From: Pseudomonas sp. MN1F | Lineage (GTDB): Bacteria > Pseudomonadota > Gammaproteobacteria > Pseudomonadales > Pseudomonadaceae | Assembly (NCBI RefSeq): GCF_009391885.1 | Contig: NZ_VZII01000007.1 | Coordinates: forward strand, 1 to 64,000 | Direction of reading: 5' to 3' | Length of the DNA: 64,000 nt | In this document: piece after piece, positions 16,924 through 28,405 of the stretch | How the letters are laid out: each line of letters begins with the position of its first letter | How positions within the stretch are numbered: the first letter of the stretch is position 1 | Made by a program: the position numbers and the translations under genes | Notes under the pieces: generated by a model | Told to the model about the DNA's origin: nothing | The model's database searches: none | Seen by the model: only the letters and a program-made list of their open reading frames with translations

Positions 16924-17710
16924 GCGGCGTTGCCGTGCCTTGCTCGCGGGAGAGCTTGACGGCACCGTCCAGGTCCTTGAGCAAGGTGCGCACATGCCAC
17001 TTGATCGGCTCGAAACGGCTTTCGGCCATCTGCGGCGCGAGGATCTGCAGCGGCTTCGAGTCGGCAAAGCCACCGGCAAGGGCCTCGGCGATCAAGGTAG
17101 CGTCGACGCCTGACTGTTCGGCCAACGCCACCACTTCGGCAATCACCAGGGCATTGCAGGCCACGATCATCTGATTGCAGGCCTTGGTCACCTGCCCTGC
17201 CCCCACACCGCCCATGTGCGTCACCCGTTGGCCAAGCACCTGCAGAACCGGGCGCGCCCGCTGCAGGTCCGTAGCCTCGCCACCCACCATGATCGCCAAG
17301 GTGCCGGCCTCGGCCCCTGGCGTGCCACCGGAAACCGGGGCGTCCAGCCAGGCCATGCCGCACAGCGCAGCCAGCTCGGCAGCCATTTCCCGGGTGGCGG
17401 TCGGCTCCAGGCTGGAGAAATCCACCAGCAACTGCCCGCTGCGCCCGCCTTCGGCGATGCCTTGCTCGCCAAACACCACCTCGCGCACCACCGCCGTGTC
17501 GGCCAGGCACAGCAGCACCATGTCGCTGTCACGGCACAACTCGGCGGGGCTTGCCGCCAAGCGCGCACCGGCGGCCACCAACGCGGCGCATTTGTCCGGG
17601 CTGCGGTTCCACACCGTCAGCGAATAACCCGCAGCCAACAGGCGCCGGCACATAGGCAAGCCCATCAGGCCAATCCCGGCGAATCCCAACGAAGGCAGTG
17701 CAGTACTCAT
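16823..17710 (-). CDS. NAD(P)-dependent beta-hydroxyacid dehydrogenase
   Basis: This 295-residue enzyme belongs to the 3-hydroxyisobutyrate dehydrogenase/tartronate semialdehyde reductase family. The dinucleotide-binding loop GFAGIGLMGLP lies at residues 9-19, the substrate signature DAPVSGGTPGAEAGTLAIMV in the middle, and the catalytic-lysine region GAGQVTKACNQM after it. The substrate is uncertain (3-hydroxyisobutyrate, tartronate semialdehyde or succinic semialdehyde). It converges with the MHYT protein gene, overlapping by 101 bp, and is divergent from the tubulin-like gene. Confidence 0.88.
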   Translation of the reverse strand: MSTALPSLGFAGIGLMGLPMCRRLLAAGYSLTVWNRSPDKCAALVAAGARLAASPAELCRDSDMVLLCLADTAVVREVVFGEQGIAEGGRSGQLLVDFSSLEPTATREMAAELAALCGMAWLDAPVSGGTPGAEAGTLAIMVGGEATDLQRARPVLQVLGQRVTHMGGVGAGQVTKACNQMIVACNALVIAEVVALAEQSGVDATLIAEALAGGFADSKPLQILAPQMAESRFEPIKWHVRTLLKDLDGAVKLSREQGTATPLSGLAAQLMRLHGSQGYLQKDPATLVELYRNKA

Positions 17711-17908
17711 GAACGACTCCAGTCAGAAGATTAAAGAAGCGTGACAAACGGGCGATGCAATGCCAGCTCGACAAAAAATTCCTTAAAACAAGTAAGGGAA
17801 ACCCCTATCGCATCCGCAAATGGCGCACTGATAGAGTCGCGGCGTTTTGCGTGATGGCCATATGGCATAACCCTCTGATAATCACTTACACCAGGCAAAC
17901 GGCGCACT

Positions 17909-20092
17909 ATGACCTCTACGAACACTTCTGCCAATGCGGTCCCCGAGTCTTCGACTCTCCCCAACTTACCGACCGCCAGTGGTGTTCGTGACACTCTGCC
18001 GACACGCAGCTCACCGGCACAGCAGTACCTGTACTTCACCGAGCAGGACATCCAGCGCATCCTCGACAACCTCGACGGCTTGCGTGACCTGGTATTCCCC
18101 AGCAACCAGCACATCGAGGACGACGACCCACTGCGCCTGGAGCAGCAGTTTCCGTCGGTCTGCCTGATCGGCCTGGGCCGTTGCGGCTCGAACATCGCCC
18201 TGGACGTGGCCGAACTGGTCTACAACGCCCGTACCTTCTTCCTCAACGAGTTCAACAACGAAGACCGCCTCAAGGGCGAGTCGGGCTACAGCCCGGCACG
18301 CTGGATCCGCCAGAACCTGCGCCTGGTGCAGAACAAGGGCGTCAAGCCGGTGTTCCTGGTCGAGCCGCTGGTGATGCTCGGCGACCTGGACAAGGACATC
18401 GCCGGGCGTATCCGCTTCTCGCGCAAGGGCGAGCGCGGCGAGTTCCTGCGCGACTACAGCAAGATGAAGATCATGGACCTGTCCGAGGTGCATGCAGGCG
18501 GTGCCGGCAACGCGCCGATCCTTGGCCAGTACCTGGCCAAGATCATCCTCAACAAGGACACCCAGCGCTTCTCCAGCGCCGACTGGAAGCTGATCCACTC
18601 GTACCTGATCGACTCCTGCGGCATCAAGGCCAACCAGTCGCGGCTGTACTTCTACATCTTCAGTGCCGGTGGCGGTACCGGTTCAGGCATGGCTTCAGAG
18701 TTCGGCCTGGCCCAGCAGTACTCGTACATGAACAAGACCTTCGATACCAAGCCTGCCGACGAAAACGACGGCAAGAGCGGGCACTCGTTCGTCTTCGAGC
18801 CGATCTTCACCAGCGGGATCTGCGTGCTGCCCAATGCTACGGACCATCGCAGCGAAATGTCCGAAGCCCTGCACATCAACGCCGGCCGGCTGTTGTGCAA
18901 ATACCTGTCGGAAGAATGGGACTTCTCGTACAACTTCGATAACGAAGACAGCAGCGAAGCCAGCGTGATGGGCCGTATCCGCCCATGGAACGCGATGATG
19001 CTGATCTCCAACGACATCATGCGCTACGCCGAAGAAAGCGATGACGGCACCATCCACAACATCGACGTCAACGCCATGGAGAAGCACGCCAACCAGTACA
19101 TCTCCCAGCAGATCTTCAACATCCTCACCGCCCAGGCGGTGACCACCGACTACGACCAGAACTACTTCCGCCGCGCCGGCATCGACATTGGCGAAACCAT
19201 CCGCCTGGACGCCAACGACCTGTTCATGAGCCTGGCCGGCCCGGTGGCAATTGCCTATGCCGAATCGGTGGTGCCCGAAGTAGCTGCGCCAGGCACGGAC
19301 AAGTTCAAGGTGTTCGAACGCGAAACCCCGCGCCTGGACATCGACGACCTGTTCCTGCGCTCCATCGACCTGCCGCATTTCAACAAGCAGACCCAGGCCA
19401 TCGAAGGCATCAGCCTGCTGCCGATCGAGTCGCGCCGCTACCGCGCGGCCCTGGAGCAATACCAGGCCTCGGGGTACGACGCCGCCGCCCTGCATGACCT
19501 GCACTTCTTCAAGAATTGCTCGTCGGTGGTGTCGATTGTCTCGCTGCCCAAGGACTACAAGCTGTCGTACATGGACCTGAACCGGCTCAAGACGCACCTC
19601 AACAGCCTGTTCCCCAATACCACGCTCAAGCGTTACGCGCTGGTGATCGGCGCCTCGGCCAACCTGTCGCTGACCACCCTGATCGCCAAGAGCCCGTGCC
19701 TGTCGGACGACTTCCTGACCCTGATCGTGGCCTTCATCAAGCGTTGCTTTGCCCGCACCCCGTACCGCTTCGATGACACCCTGGACAACGCCATCCTCGA
19801 ATTCATCACCAGCGAGCACTTCGAGGAGGAGCGCATCGACGACCTGCTCAGCGAGTTCGAGAACCCGGCGAAGATCCTCGACACCAACTGGTACGCGATC
19901 AAGCCGATGTACGAGAAGAAGTATCGCGAGCTGATCAACGACAAGAGCCGCTTCGTGTCGATCAACGATATTCGCTTGTCTCGCGAATGCGTGAAGAAGG
20001 CAGTGAAGTACCTGCGTGAGATCTTCCGCCACCGCATTGGCAAGACCCGGGTGATTTCGCTGAACAGCCATACCGGGCGAGTGGACTACTGA
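17909..20092 (+). CDS. tubulin/FtsZ-superfamily GTPase-like protein, uncharacterised
   Basis: This 727-residue protein is not FtsZ but carries the superfamily GTP-binding signature: GLGRCGSN at 88-95 (T1-type loop, like the FtsZ glycine-rich loop) and GGGTGSG at 254-260 (the T4 tubulin signature). A candidate T7 synergy loop, RLDANDLF, lies near 432-439, with aspartates that could complete the active site on polymerisation. A disordered serine/threonine-rich head (1-40) precedes the core, and about 280 residues follow it, far more than in FtsZ. Large FtsZ-like families implicated in membrane remodelling have been described computationally. It is a single-gene unit, with a hairpin 8 bp after the stop. 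No partner gene is evident. Confidence 0.8.
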   Translation: MTSTNTSANAVPESSTLPNLPTASGVRDTLPTRSSPAQQYLYFTEQDIQRILDNLDGLRDLVFPSNQHIEDDDPLRLEQQFPSVCLIGLGRCGSNIALDVAELVYNARTFFLNEFNNEDRLKGESGYSPARWIRQNLRLVQNKGVKPVFLVEPLVMLGDLDKDIAGRIRFSRKGERGEFLRDYSKMKIMDLSEVHAGGAGNAPILGQYLAKIILNKDTQRFSSADWKLIHSYLIDSCGIKANQSRLYFYIFSAGGGTGSGMASEFGLAQQYSYMNKTFDTKPADENDGKSGHSFVFEPIFTSGICVLPNATDHRSEMSEALHINAGRLLCKYLSEEWDFSYNFDNEDSSEASVMGRIRPWNAMMLISNDIMRYAEESDDGTIHNIDVNAMEKHANQYISQQIFNILTAQAVTTDYDQNYFRRAGIDIGETIRLDANDLFMSLAGPVAIAYAESVVPEVAAPGTDKFKVFERETPRLDIDDLFLRSIDLPHFNKQTQAIEGISLLPIESRRYRAALEQYQASGYDAAALHDLHFFKNCSSVVSIVSLPKDYKLSYMDLNRLKTHLNSLFPNTTLKRYALVIGASANLSLTTLIAKSPCLSDDFLTLIVAFIKRCFARTPYRFDDTLDNAILEFITSEHFEEERIDDLLSEFENPAKILDTNWYAIKPMYEKKYRELINDKSRFVSINDIRLSRECVKKAVKYLREIFRHRIGKTRVISLNSHTGRVDY

Positions 20093-20099
20093 AATTGCC

Positions 20100-20118
20100 G
20101 GGGCCGCTTGGCGGCCCC
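20100..20118 (+). terminator. hairpin after the tubulin-like gene
   Basis: GGGGCCGC-TTG-GCGGCCCC forms an 8-bp GC-only stem 8 bp after the stop codon. The T-run is short (AATT), so termination strength is unclear. Nothing further is evident up to 20252. Confidence 0.55.
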
Positions 20119-20252
20119 AATTACGCATCCCGTAAACTGTTACCGCAGCGCCGAATCAGCCCACCACTGTTACCAACTTCCACCTTACGTGAGCGTCAAC
20201 AAGCACCAGCATGGGGCGGCTGCGTATTTTTACGCACTAAAAAAGCGCGTCG

Positions 20253-20558
20253 TTATTCCGCTTGCTTGACCTGAATCACGATGAACGGCGAAACCACCAC
20301 CGCCCAGATCTCTGGATCGCGGCTTTGCAGGTCGAGCGCCTGCTCGGCACTGAGCGGCCCGACAGTGCCATCACTGCGCCACTTGGCGAAGATCTCGCTG
20401 CGATTCTCGGCCATTGCCGCAGCAACCTCGATCAGGTCGAGACCAGGGTCGACCCAAATCAGGTCACCCTTGGCCCAGAAACGCTCCAAAGCCTTCCACT
20501 CGATTGTCGCCGTCTCGCCGAGCAATTTGGCATAGAGGGTGCTTGTTTGATCAGTCAT
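20253..20558 (-). CDS. DUF2288 family protein
   Basis: This 101-residue cytosolic protein contains the DUF2288 patterns STLYAKLLGETA, IEWKALERFWAKGDLIWVDP and LDLIEVAAAMAE. Length is normal for the family and its function is unknown. It lies between the tubulin-like gene and the branched-chain amino acid transporter and is transcribed away from the latter. Confidence 0.8.
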   Translation of the reverse strand: MTDQTSTLYAKLLGETATIEWKALERFWAKGDLIWVDPGLDLIEVAAAMAENRSEIFAKWRSDGTVGPLSAEQALDLQSRDPEIWAVVVSPFIVIQVKQAE

Positions 20559-20780
20559 GGGTTTCTACCCGCAAATTTGGCTAATGAAAAAAGGCCGGCA
20601 TTTTTGCAGAAAAACCCGGTTTCAAATATGTAATTTGGTCGATTGGCCCCGAAGTTGTGGGGTGGGGCCGAGGATGCAGGCAAAGTGATGGCGCTTTTCT
20701 GTATCTTTGTGTCGATCATGCGACAACCCGCGGAACAGGCACTTTTTGCCCGCTTTTCAAGCGCGCGACCAGCGCTCTAC

Positions 20781-20796
20781 ACTGTACCGGTACAGT
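20781..20796. promoter_or_regulatory. 16-bp palindromic operator in the braC promoter region
   Basis: ACTGTACCGGTACAGT is a perfect 16-bp palindrome. It starts inside a possible -10 (TACACT, 20778-20783), and the repeat TTCCGGG-ACATG-TTCCGGG follows at 20796-20814. The position suggests a repressor site, or a GntR/MocR-type regulator site, controlling the transport operon 123 bp downstream. The rest of 20559-20918 shows no gene. Confidence 0.5.
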
Positions 20797-20918
20797 TCCG
20801 GGACATGTTCCGGGGGAAGGTGGGCATGCAGTGTGGCGTGGCCATACCGCAAATCCCGCCCGGTCTGTAGCCCTGGCCGCCAGGACTATAAGAATTACAA
20901 CAGAATGAGTGGAGCACT

Positions 20919-22034
20919 ATGATCAAGATTTCCAAGCTGTTCGCCGCAATGGTACTGGCCGGGGTAGCCAGCCATTCGTTTGCCGCCGATACCATCAAGA
21001 TCGGGATCGCGGGCCCTAAGACCGGCCCTGTGACCCAGTATGGCGACATGCAGTTCATCGGCGCCAAGCAGGCCATCAAGGATATCAACGCCAAGGGCGG
21101 CGTCGATGGCAAGATGCTCGAAGCCAAGGAATACGACGACGCCTGCGACCCTAAACAGGCCGTGGCAGTCGCCAACAAAGTGGTCAACGACGGCGTCAAG
21201 TTCGTCATCGGTCACCTGTGCTCCAGCTCCACCCAGCCAGCGTCCGACATCTACGAAGACGAAGGCGTGATCATGATCACCCCGGCTGCCACCTCGCCGG
21301 AAATCACCGCCCGTGGCTACAAGCTGATCTTCCGCACCATCGGCCTGGACAGCGCCCAGGGCCCGGCCGCCGGCAACTACATCGCCGACCACGTCAAGCC
21401 GAAAGTGGTTGCCGTTCTGCACGACAAGCAGCAGTACGGTGAAGGCATCGCCACCGCGGTCAAGCAGACCCTGGAGAAGAAAGGCACCAAGGTTGCCGTC
21501 TTCGAAGGCCTGAACGCCGGTGACAAGGACTTCTCCTCGATCATTCAGAAGCTCAAGCAGAACAACGTCGACTTCGTCTACTACGGCGGCTACCACCCAG
21601 AGCTGGGCCTGATCCTGCGCCAAGCCCAGGAAAAAGGCCTGAAAGCCAAGTTCATGGGCCCGGAAGGCGTGGGTAACGATTCCATCTCGCAGATCGCTCA
21701 GAACGCCTCCGAAGGCCTGCTGGTGACCCTGCCGAAGTCGTTCGACGCCGACCCTGAGAACAAGGCCATCGTCGACGCCATCAAGGCTGACGGCAAGGAC
21801 CCAAGCGGCCCGTTCGTGTTCCCGGCCTACTCGGCAGTCGAACTGATCGCCAAAGGCATCGAAGCCGCCAAGTCCGAAGACACCGACAAGGTGGCAGCCG
21901 CCATCCACGCCGGCTCCTTCAAGACCCCGACCGGCACCCTGTCGTATGACGAGAAAGGCGACCTGAAAGACTTCAAGTTCGTGGTCTACGAATGGCACTT
22001 CGGCAAGCCGAAGACCGAAGTCTCCCCTCAGTAA
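20919..22034 (+). CDS. braC: branched-chain amino acid ABC transporter substrate-binding protein
   Basis: This 371-residue periplasmic protein captures leucine, isoleucine and valine for the permease encoded downstream. A signal peptide is visible (MIKISKLFAAMVLAGVASHS, cleaved after SFA). The mature protein starts ADTIKIGIAGPKTGPVTQYG, and a disulphide pair is likely between the cysteines of YDDACDPK and HLCSSS, as in LivJ/BraC. It is the first gene of a five-gene operon; the gap to the permease gene is larger than the later spacings, as expected for a highly expressed binding protein. Confidence 0.95.
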   Translation: MIKISKLFAAMVLAGVASHSFAADTIKIGIAGPKTGPVTQYGDMQFIGAKQAIKDINAKGGVDGKMLEAKEYDDACDPKQAVAVANKVVNDGVKFVIGHLCSSSTQPASDIYEDEGVIMITPAATSPEITARGYKLIFRTIGLDSAQGPAAGNYIADHVKPKVVAVLHDKQQYGEGIATAVKQTLEKKGTKVAVFEGLNAGDKDFSSIIQKLKQNNVDFVYYGGYHPELGLILRQAQEKGLKAKFMGPEGVGNDSISQIAQNASEGLLVTLPKSFDADPENKAIVDAIKADGKDPSGPFVFPAYSAVELIAKGIEAAKSEDTDKVAAAIHAGSFKTPTGTLSYDEKGDLKDFKFVVYEWHFGKPKTEVSPQ

Positions 22035-22218
22035 CTGCGTGACTAATAGCTGACCTACGAGCCCACTGTGCGAGCAGTGGGCTTTGTTTTATGAGGTTCA
22101 TGGGCCTGATCCCCGCGATCCGGGGGCCGACCCACCTGAAAATCTTAAAACCGTCACCCGCGGTTTCCTGGCCTACCCCCGCCAGCGAAATGCAAATCAG
22201 GTTTTTAGGAGCGCTGTA

Positions 22219-23138
<920 letters not shown>

Positions 23139-23142
<4 letters not shown>

Positions 23143-24395
23143 ACAGAAATCTCAAACAGGCGTTCTTCAGCGCCTTGCTGGTGTGGGCCGTGGCCTTCCC
23201 GGTACTGGGCCTGAAACTGAGCATCGACGGCATCAGCCTGGCGGTGCACAGCCAAGGGTCGTTCACCATCAGTATCATCGCCGTGTGTTCGGTGCTGATG
23301 TTCCTGCGCGTGCTGTTCGACAAGCAGTGGAGCTCGGTGATGGGCCGTCGCTCGGACCGCAAGCTGATCCCGCCAGCCGTCAGCAACTACCTGACCCTGC
23401 CGAAAACCCAGCGCTATGTGATCATGGGCCTGATCGTCGCGGCCCTGGTGTGGCCGTTCTTCGGCTCGCGCGGGGCGGTCGACATCGCCACGCTGATCCT
23501 GATCTACGTGCTGCTGGGCCTGGGCCTGAACATCGTGGTGGGTCTGGCCGGTCTGCTCGACCTTGGCTACGTCGGTTTCTATGCCGTCGGTGCCTACAGC
23601 TACGCGATGCTCTCGCACTACCTGGGCTGGAGCTTCTGGGTCTGCCTGCCGATTGCCGGCCTGATGTCGGCTACCTTCGGCTTCCTGCTCGGCTTCCCGG
23701 TGCTGCGCCTGCGCGGTGACTACCTGGCGATCGTGACCCTCGGCTTCGGTGAGATCATCCGCCTGTTCCTGCGTAACCTCACCGACTGGACCGGCGGCCC
23801 CAACGGCATCAGCAACATCCCCAAGCCGGAGTTCTTCGGCCTGACCTTCGAGCGCAAGGCCGCCGAGGGGATGCAGACCTTCCACGAGTTCTTCGGGCTG
23901 GAATACAACTCGATCAACAAGGTCATCTTCCTCTACCTGGTCGCCCTGCTGCTGGCGCTGCTGGCGCTGTTCGTGATCAACCGCCTGCTGCGCATGCCGA
24001 TCGGCCGTGCCTGGGAAGCGCTGCGTGAAGACGAGATCGCCTGCCGTGCACTGGGCCTGAACCCTACCGTGATCAAGCTCTCGGCGTTCACCCTGGGTGC
24101 CTGCTTCGCCGGTTTCGCCGGCAGCTTCTTCGCGGCGCGCCAGGGCCTGGTGACGCCGGAGTCGTTCACCTTCATCGAGTCGGCGATCATCCTCGCCATC
24201 GTCGTGCTCGGCGGCATGGGCTCACAACTGGGCGTGATTCTCGCGGCCATCGTGATGATCCTGCTGCCGGAGCTGATGCGTGAGTTCAGCGAATACCGGA
24301 TGCTGATGTTCGGTGCGCTGATGGTGTTGATGATGATCTGGCGTCCGCAAGGCCTGCTGCCTATGCAACGTCCCCACATGGAGCTGCGTCGATGA
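23139..24395 (+). CDS. braE: branched-chain amino acid ABC permease (LivM/BraE)
   Basis: This 418-residue permease has an N-terminal part of about 100 residues before the core, typical of LivM in gammaproteobacteria. The conserved EAA-like loop region ([20 protein letters not shown]) contacts the ATPases. It overlaps the preceding and following genes by 4 bp each, which indicates translational coupling. Confidence 0.95.
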
Positions 24396-25159
24396 GCCGC
24401 GAAATTCTGCAAGTCAGCGGCCTGAGCATGCGCTTCGGCGGCTTGTTGGCGGTCAACGGCGTGGCCCTGACCGTCAAGGAAAAACAAGTGGTGGCGCTGA
24501 TCGGCCCAAACGGCGCCGGCAAGACCACGGTGTTCAACTGCCTGACCGGCTTCTACAAGCCCAGCGGCGGCACCATCCTGCTCGACGGCCAGCCGATCCA
24601 GGGCCTGGCCGGCCACCAGATCGCCCGCAAGGGCGTGGTGCGGACCTTCCAGAACGTGCGCCTGTTCAAGGAAATGACCGCGCTGGAGAACCTGCTGATC
24701 GCCCAGCACCGTCACCTGAACACCAACTTCTTCGCCGGCCTGTTCAAGACCCCGAACTTCCGCCGCAGCGAGAAGGAGGCCATGGAGCGCGCGCAGTACT
24801 GGCTGGAGAAGGTCAACCTGACCGAGTTCGCCAACCGTACCGCCGGCACCCTCGCCTACGGCCAGCAACGCCGCCTGGAAATCGCCCGCTGCATGATGAC
24901 CCAGCCACGGATCATCATGCTCGACGAACCGGCTGCGGGCCTGAACCCGAAGGAAACCGAAGACCTCAAGGCACTGATCGCCTACCTGCGTGAGTCGCAC
25001 AACGTCACCGTGCTGCTGATCGAGCACGACATGAAGCTGGTGATGAGCATTTCCGACCACATCGTCGTGATCAACCAGGGCACGCCCCTGGCCCACGGCA
25101 CGCCGGAGGAGATCCGCGATAACCCTGACGTGATCAAAGCCTACCTGGGGGAAGCGTAA
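24392..25159 (+). CDS. braF: branched-chain amino acid ABC ATPase (LivG/BraF)
   Basis: This 255-residue ATPase has Walker A GPNGAGKT, signature LAYGQQRR, Walker B IIMLDEP and the D-loop AAGLNPKE. It drives uptake together with LivF. The ATG overlaps the livM stop. Confidence 0.96.
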   Translation: MSREILQVSGLSMRFGGLLAVNGVALTVKEKQVVALIGPNGAGKTTVFNCLTGFYKPSGGTILLDGQPIQGLAGHQIARKGVVRTFQNVRLFKEMTALENLLIAQHRHLNTNFFAGLFKTPNFRRSEKEAMERAQYWLEKVNLTEFANRTAGTLAYGQQRRLEIARCMMTQPRIIMLDEPAAGLNPKETEDLKALIAYLRESHNVTVLLIEHDMKLVMSISDHIVVINQGTPLAHGTPEEIRDNPDVIKAYLGEA

Positions 25160-25861
<702 letters not shown>

Positions 25862-25864
25862 ATG

Positions 25865-25889
25865 AAAAAGGGCCTTCGGGCCCTTTTTT
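25865..25889 (+). terminator. intrinsic terminator of the bra operon
   Basis: AAAAAGGGCC-TTCG-GGCCCTTTTTT has a UUCG-type tetraloop and a U-run. It lies 4 bp after the braG stop. Confidence 0.92.
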
Positions 25890-25949
25890 CTGCCTGCAGG
25901 ACGTGTATCGTGGCCAGCTCTTTGGCAAAGATTCCCCGGAGCCCGCCCC

Positions 25950-26624
25950 ATGCGCCTCACCCCTACCCTGCTGCTCACTGCCCTGCTGCCCCTGTTCGCC
26001 GGCTGCCAGTTGCTGGCCGAGCAGCCCCGTGACCCGAACATCGGTACCACGCGCATGCAGGGCGAGCTGAGCGCAGGCGGCGGCCGTCTGTTGTTCAAGC
26101 CCTGCGGTGAAAGCCGCCACTTCGTGATCAACGACGTCGCTGGCACCGGCATCCTCCAGGAGTCCGTCAACCTGGCCAAGAACGCCAACGCCAAACTGTT
26201 CGCCGACGTGCGCGGGCGCCTTACCGGCAGCAAGCAGGCCGACAACGATGGCCAGTTGGAGGTCAGCCGCCTGTACCGCCTGGAGCCCTCCACCCGTGCC
26301 TGCGACGACCCCAATTTCAAGCAACTGACCCTGCGCGCCAATGGCCACGAACCGGATTGGGACATCAAGGCCAGCGGCAAGGGCATGGTGCTCAACCGCG
26401 TCGGCAAGGACCCGCTGCCCCTGCCGTTCCTCGAAGAAGAAGTGCCCGGCGGCGGCCTGACCCTGACCAGCGAAGCCAACGGCCAGCACGTGGAACTGTG
26501 GGTCGCCCCGCAACGCTGCGTCGATGGCGCCACCGGCGCCGTGCGTCACCTGCGCGCCGAGCTGCGCATCGACGGCCAGACCCTGCGCGGCTGCGGTTAC
26601 TACGGCGGCGCGCGCGACAACTGA
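25950..26624 (+). CDS. COG3650-type lipoprotein
   Basis: This 224-residue predicted lipoprotein has lipobox LFAGC near residue 19. It contains FKPCGESR, LYRLEPSTRACDDPNF and LRANGHEPDWDIKASG, patterns of a conserved envelope family often found beside heat-shock HslJ/DUF306-like proteins. Four cysteines remain in the mature protein and may pair. Function unknown. It lies 88 bp after the bra operon stop and is probably transcribed independently. Confidence 0.7.
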   Translation: MRLTPTLLLTALLPLFAGCQLLAEQPRDPNIGTTRMQGELSAGGGRLLFKPCGESRHFVINDVAGTGILQESVNLAKNANAKLFADVRGRLTGSKQADNDGQLEVSRLYRLEPSTRACDDPNFKQLTLRANGHEPDWDIKASGKGMVLNRVGKDPLPLPFLEEEVPGGGLTLTSEANGQHVELWVAPQRCVDGATGAVRHLRAELRIDGQTLRGCGYYGGARDN

Positions 26625-26727
26625 TCGCCGGGCGCTTTTATCCTGCCAGTCAGGGCGGCTAACAGCTTATACTTGGCGGTTTGTGTAAAGCCGCCGGCCG
26701 CCCATGGCCGGGATACTGGACCCTGCC

Positions 26728-28335
26728 ATGCTACGAATCACCGAACTCAAGCTGCCCCTGGACCATCCCGACGAAGCCCTGCGTGAAGCCATCGTCCAGC
26801 GCCTGGGCATCCGCGACGAGCAACTGCTCAGCTTCAACCTGTTCAAGCGCAGCTACGATGCGCGCAAGAAGAACAGCGAGCTGCTGTTCATCTACACCAT
26901 TGACCTGGAAGCCAGCAACGAAGCCGAGCTGCTCAGCAAGTTCGCCGACGATCACAACATCAGCGTGGCACCCGACGTCACCTACAAGTTCGTTGGCCAG
27001 GCCCCGGCCGACCTGCAGGAACGCCCGATCGTGGTCGGTTTTGGCCCGTGCGGCATCTTCGCCGGCCTGTTGCTGGCCCAGATGGGTTTCAAGCCGATCA
27101 TCCTCGAACGCGGCAAGGAAGTGCGCCAGCGCACCAAGGACACCTGGGGCCTGTGGCGTAAAAGCGTGCTCAACCCCGAGTCCAATGTGCAGTTCGGCGA
27201 AGGCGGCGCCGGGACCTTCTCCGACGGCAAGCTCTACAGCCAGATCAAGGACCCGAACCACCACGGCCGCAAGGTCCTGGAAGAGTTCGTCAAGGCCGGT
27301 GCGCCGGACGAGATCCTGTACATCAACAAACCGCACATTGGCACCTTCCGCCTGACCGGCATGGTCGAGCAGATGCGCCAGGACATGATCGCCCTCGGCG
27401 CCGAAGTGCGCTTCCAGGAAAAGGTCACCGACCTGCTGATCGAAGACGGTCAGCTGACCGGCGTGGTGCTGGAAAGTGGCGAGCAGTTGCACTCGCGCCA
27501 TGTGGTCCTGGCCCTGGGCCACAGCGCCCGAGACACCTTCCGCATGCTGCACGCCAAGGGCGTGTACATGGAAGCCAAGCCGTTCTCGGTGGGTTTCCGT
27601 ATCGAGCACCCACAAACGCTGATCGACAAGGCACGCCTGGGCAAATACGCCGGCCACCCGAAACTTGGCGCTGCCGACTACAAGCTGGTGTACCACGCCA
27701 AGAACGGCCGTTCGGTGTACAGCTTCTGCATGTGCCCGGGCGGTACCGTGGTGGCTGCCACCAGCGAGCCGGGCCGTGTGGTGACCAACGGCATGAGCCA
27801 GTATTCGCGTAACGAGCGCAACGCCAACTCGGGCATCGTCGTCGGCATCGACCCCGAGCGCGACTATCCGGGCGGGCCACTGGCCGGCATCGAACTGCAA
27901 GAGCGCCTGGAAGCCCACGCCTATGTGATGGGCGGCAGCAACTACCAGGCGCCAGCGCAGCTGGTGGGCGACTTCGTCGCTGGCAAACCGTCCACGGCGC
28001 TGGGCAGCGTCGAGCCGTCGTACAAACCGGGTGTAACGCTGGGCGACCTGGCGCCAAGCCTGCCGGACTTCGCCATCGAGGCGATACGCGAGGCGCTGCC
28101 GGCCTTCGACCGCCAGATCAAAGGCTACAACCTGCATGATGCGGTGCTGACCGGGATCGAAACGCGCACCTCGTCGCCACTGCGCATTACCCGTGGTGCG
28201 GACTTCCAGAGCCTGAACATGAAGGGGCTGTTCCCCGCAGGTGAAGGTGCGGGGTATGCCGGGGGGATTCTCTCAGCAGGTGTGGATGGCATCCGCATTG
28301 CCGAGGCCGTGGCTCGCGACATGCTCGGCCTGTGA
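26728..28335 (+). CDS. NAD(P)/FAD-dependent oxidoreductase (COG2509 family)
   Basis: This 535-residue flavoprotein has a small N-terminal domain (LRITELKLPLDHPDEALREA) and then the FAD-binding glycine loop GFGPCGIFAGLL near residue 107. The C-terminal FAD motif is FPAGEGAGYAGGI. Members are annotated as uncharacterised FAD-dependent dehydrogenases; the electron donor and acceptor are unknown. The ATG at 26728 is preferred because homologues begin MLRITEL, though an in-frame ATG lies at 26704. A bidirectional terminator follows. Confidence 0.85.
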   Translation: MLRITELKLPLDHPDEALREAIVQRLGIRDEQLLSFNLFKRSYDARKKNSELLFIYTIDLEASNEAELLSKFADDHNISVAPDVTYKFVGQAPADLQERPIVVGFGPCGIFAGLLLAQMGFKPIILERGKEVRQRTKDTWGLWRKSVLNPESNVQFGEGGAGTFSDGKLYSQIKDPNHHGRKVLEEFVKAGAPDEILYINKPHIGTFRLTGMVEQMRQDMIALGAEVRFQEKVTDLLIEDGQLTGVVLESGEQLHSRHVVLALGHSARDTFRMLHAKGVYMEAKPFSVGFRIEHPQTLIDKARLGKYAGHPKLGAADYKLVYHAKNGRSVYSFCMCPGGTVVAATSEPGRVVTNGMSQYSRNERNANSGIVVGIDPERDYPGGPLAGIELQERLEAHAYVMGGSNYQAPAQLVGDFVAGKPSTALGSVEPSYKPGVTLGDLAPSLPDFAIEAIREALPAFDRQIKGYNLHDAVLTGIETRTSSPLRITRGADFQSLNMKGLFPAGEGAGYAGGILSAGVDGIRIAEAVARDMLGL

Positions 28336-28353
28336 AGCCAGTGCAGGACTAAC

Positions 28354-28391
28354 AAAAAACCCCGAACAGGCCTGGCCTGTTCGGGGTTTTT
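28354..28391. terminator. bidirectional terminator
   Basis: A 16-bp stem (AAAACCCCGAACAGGC with its complement) and a three-base loop, flanked by A-rich and T-rich ends, lie between two convergent genes. It should work in both directions. Confidence 0.9.
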
Positions 28392-28405
28392 ATTTACCGC
28401 TACGA

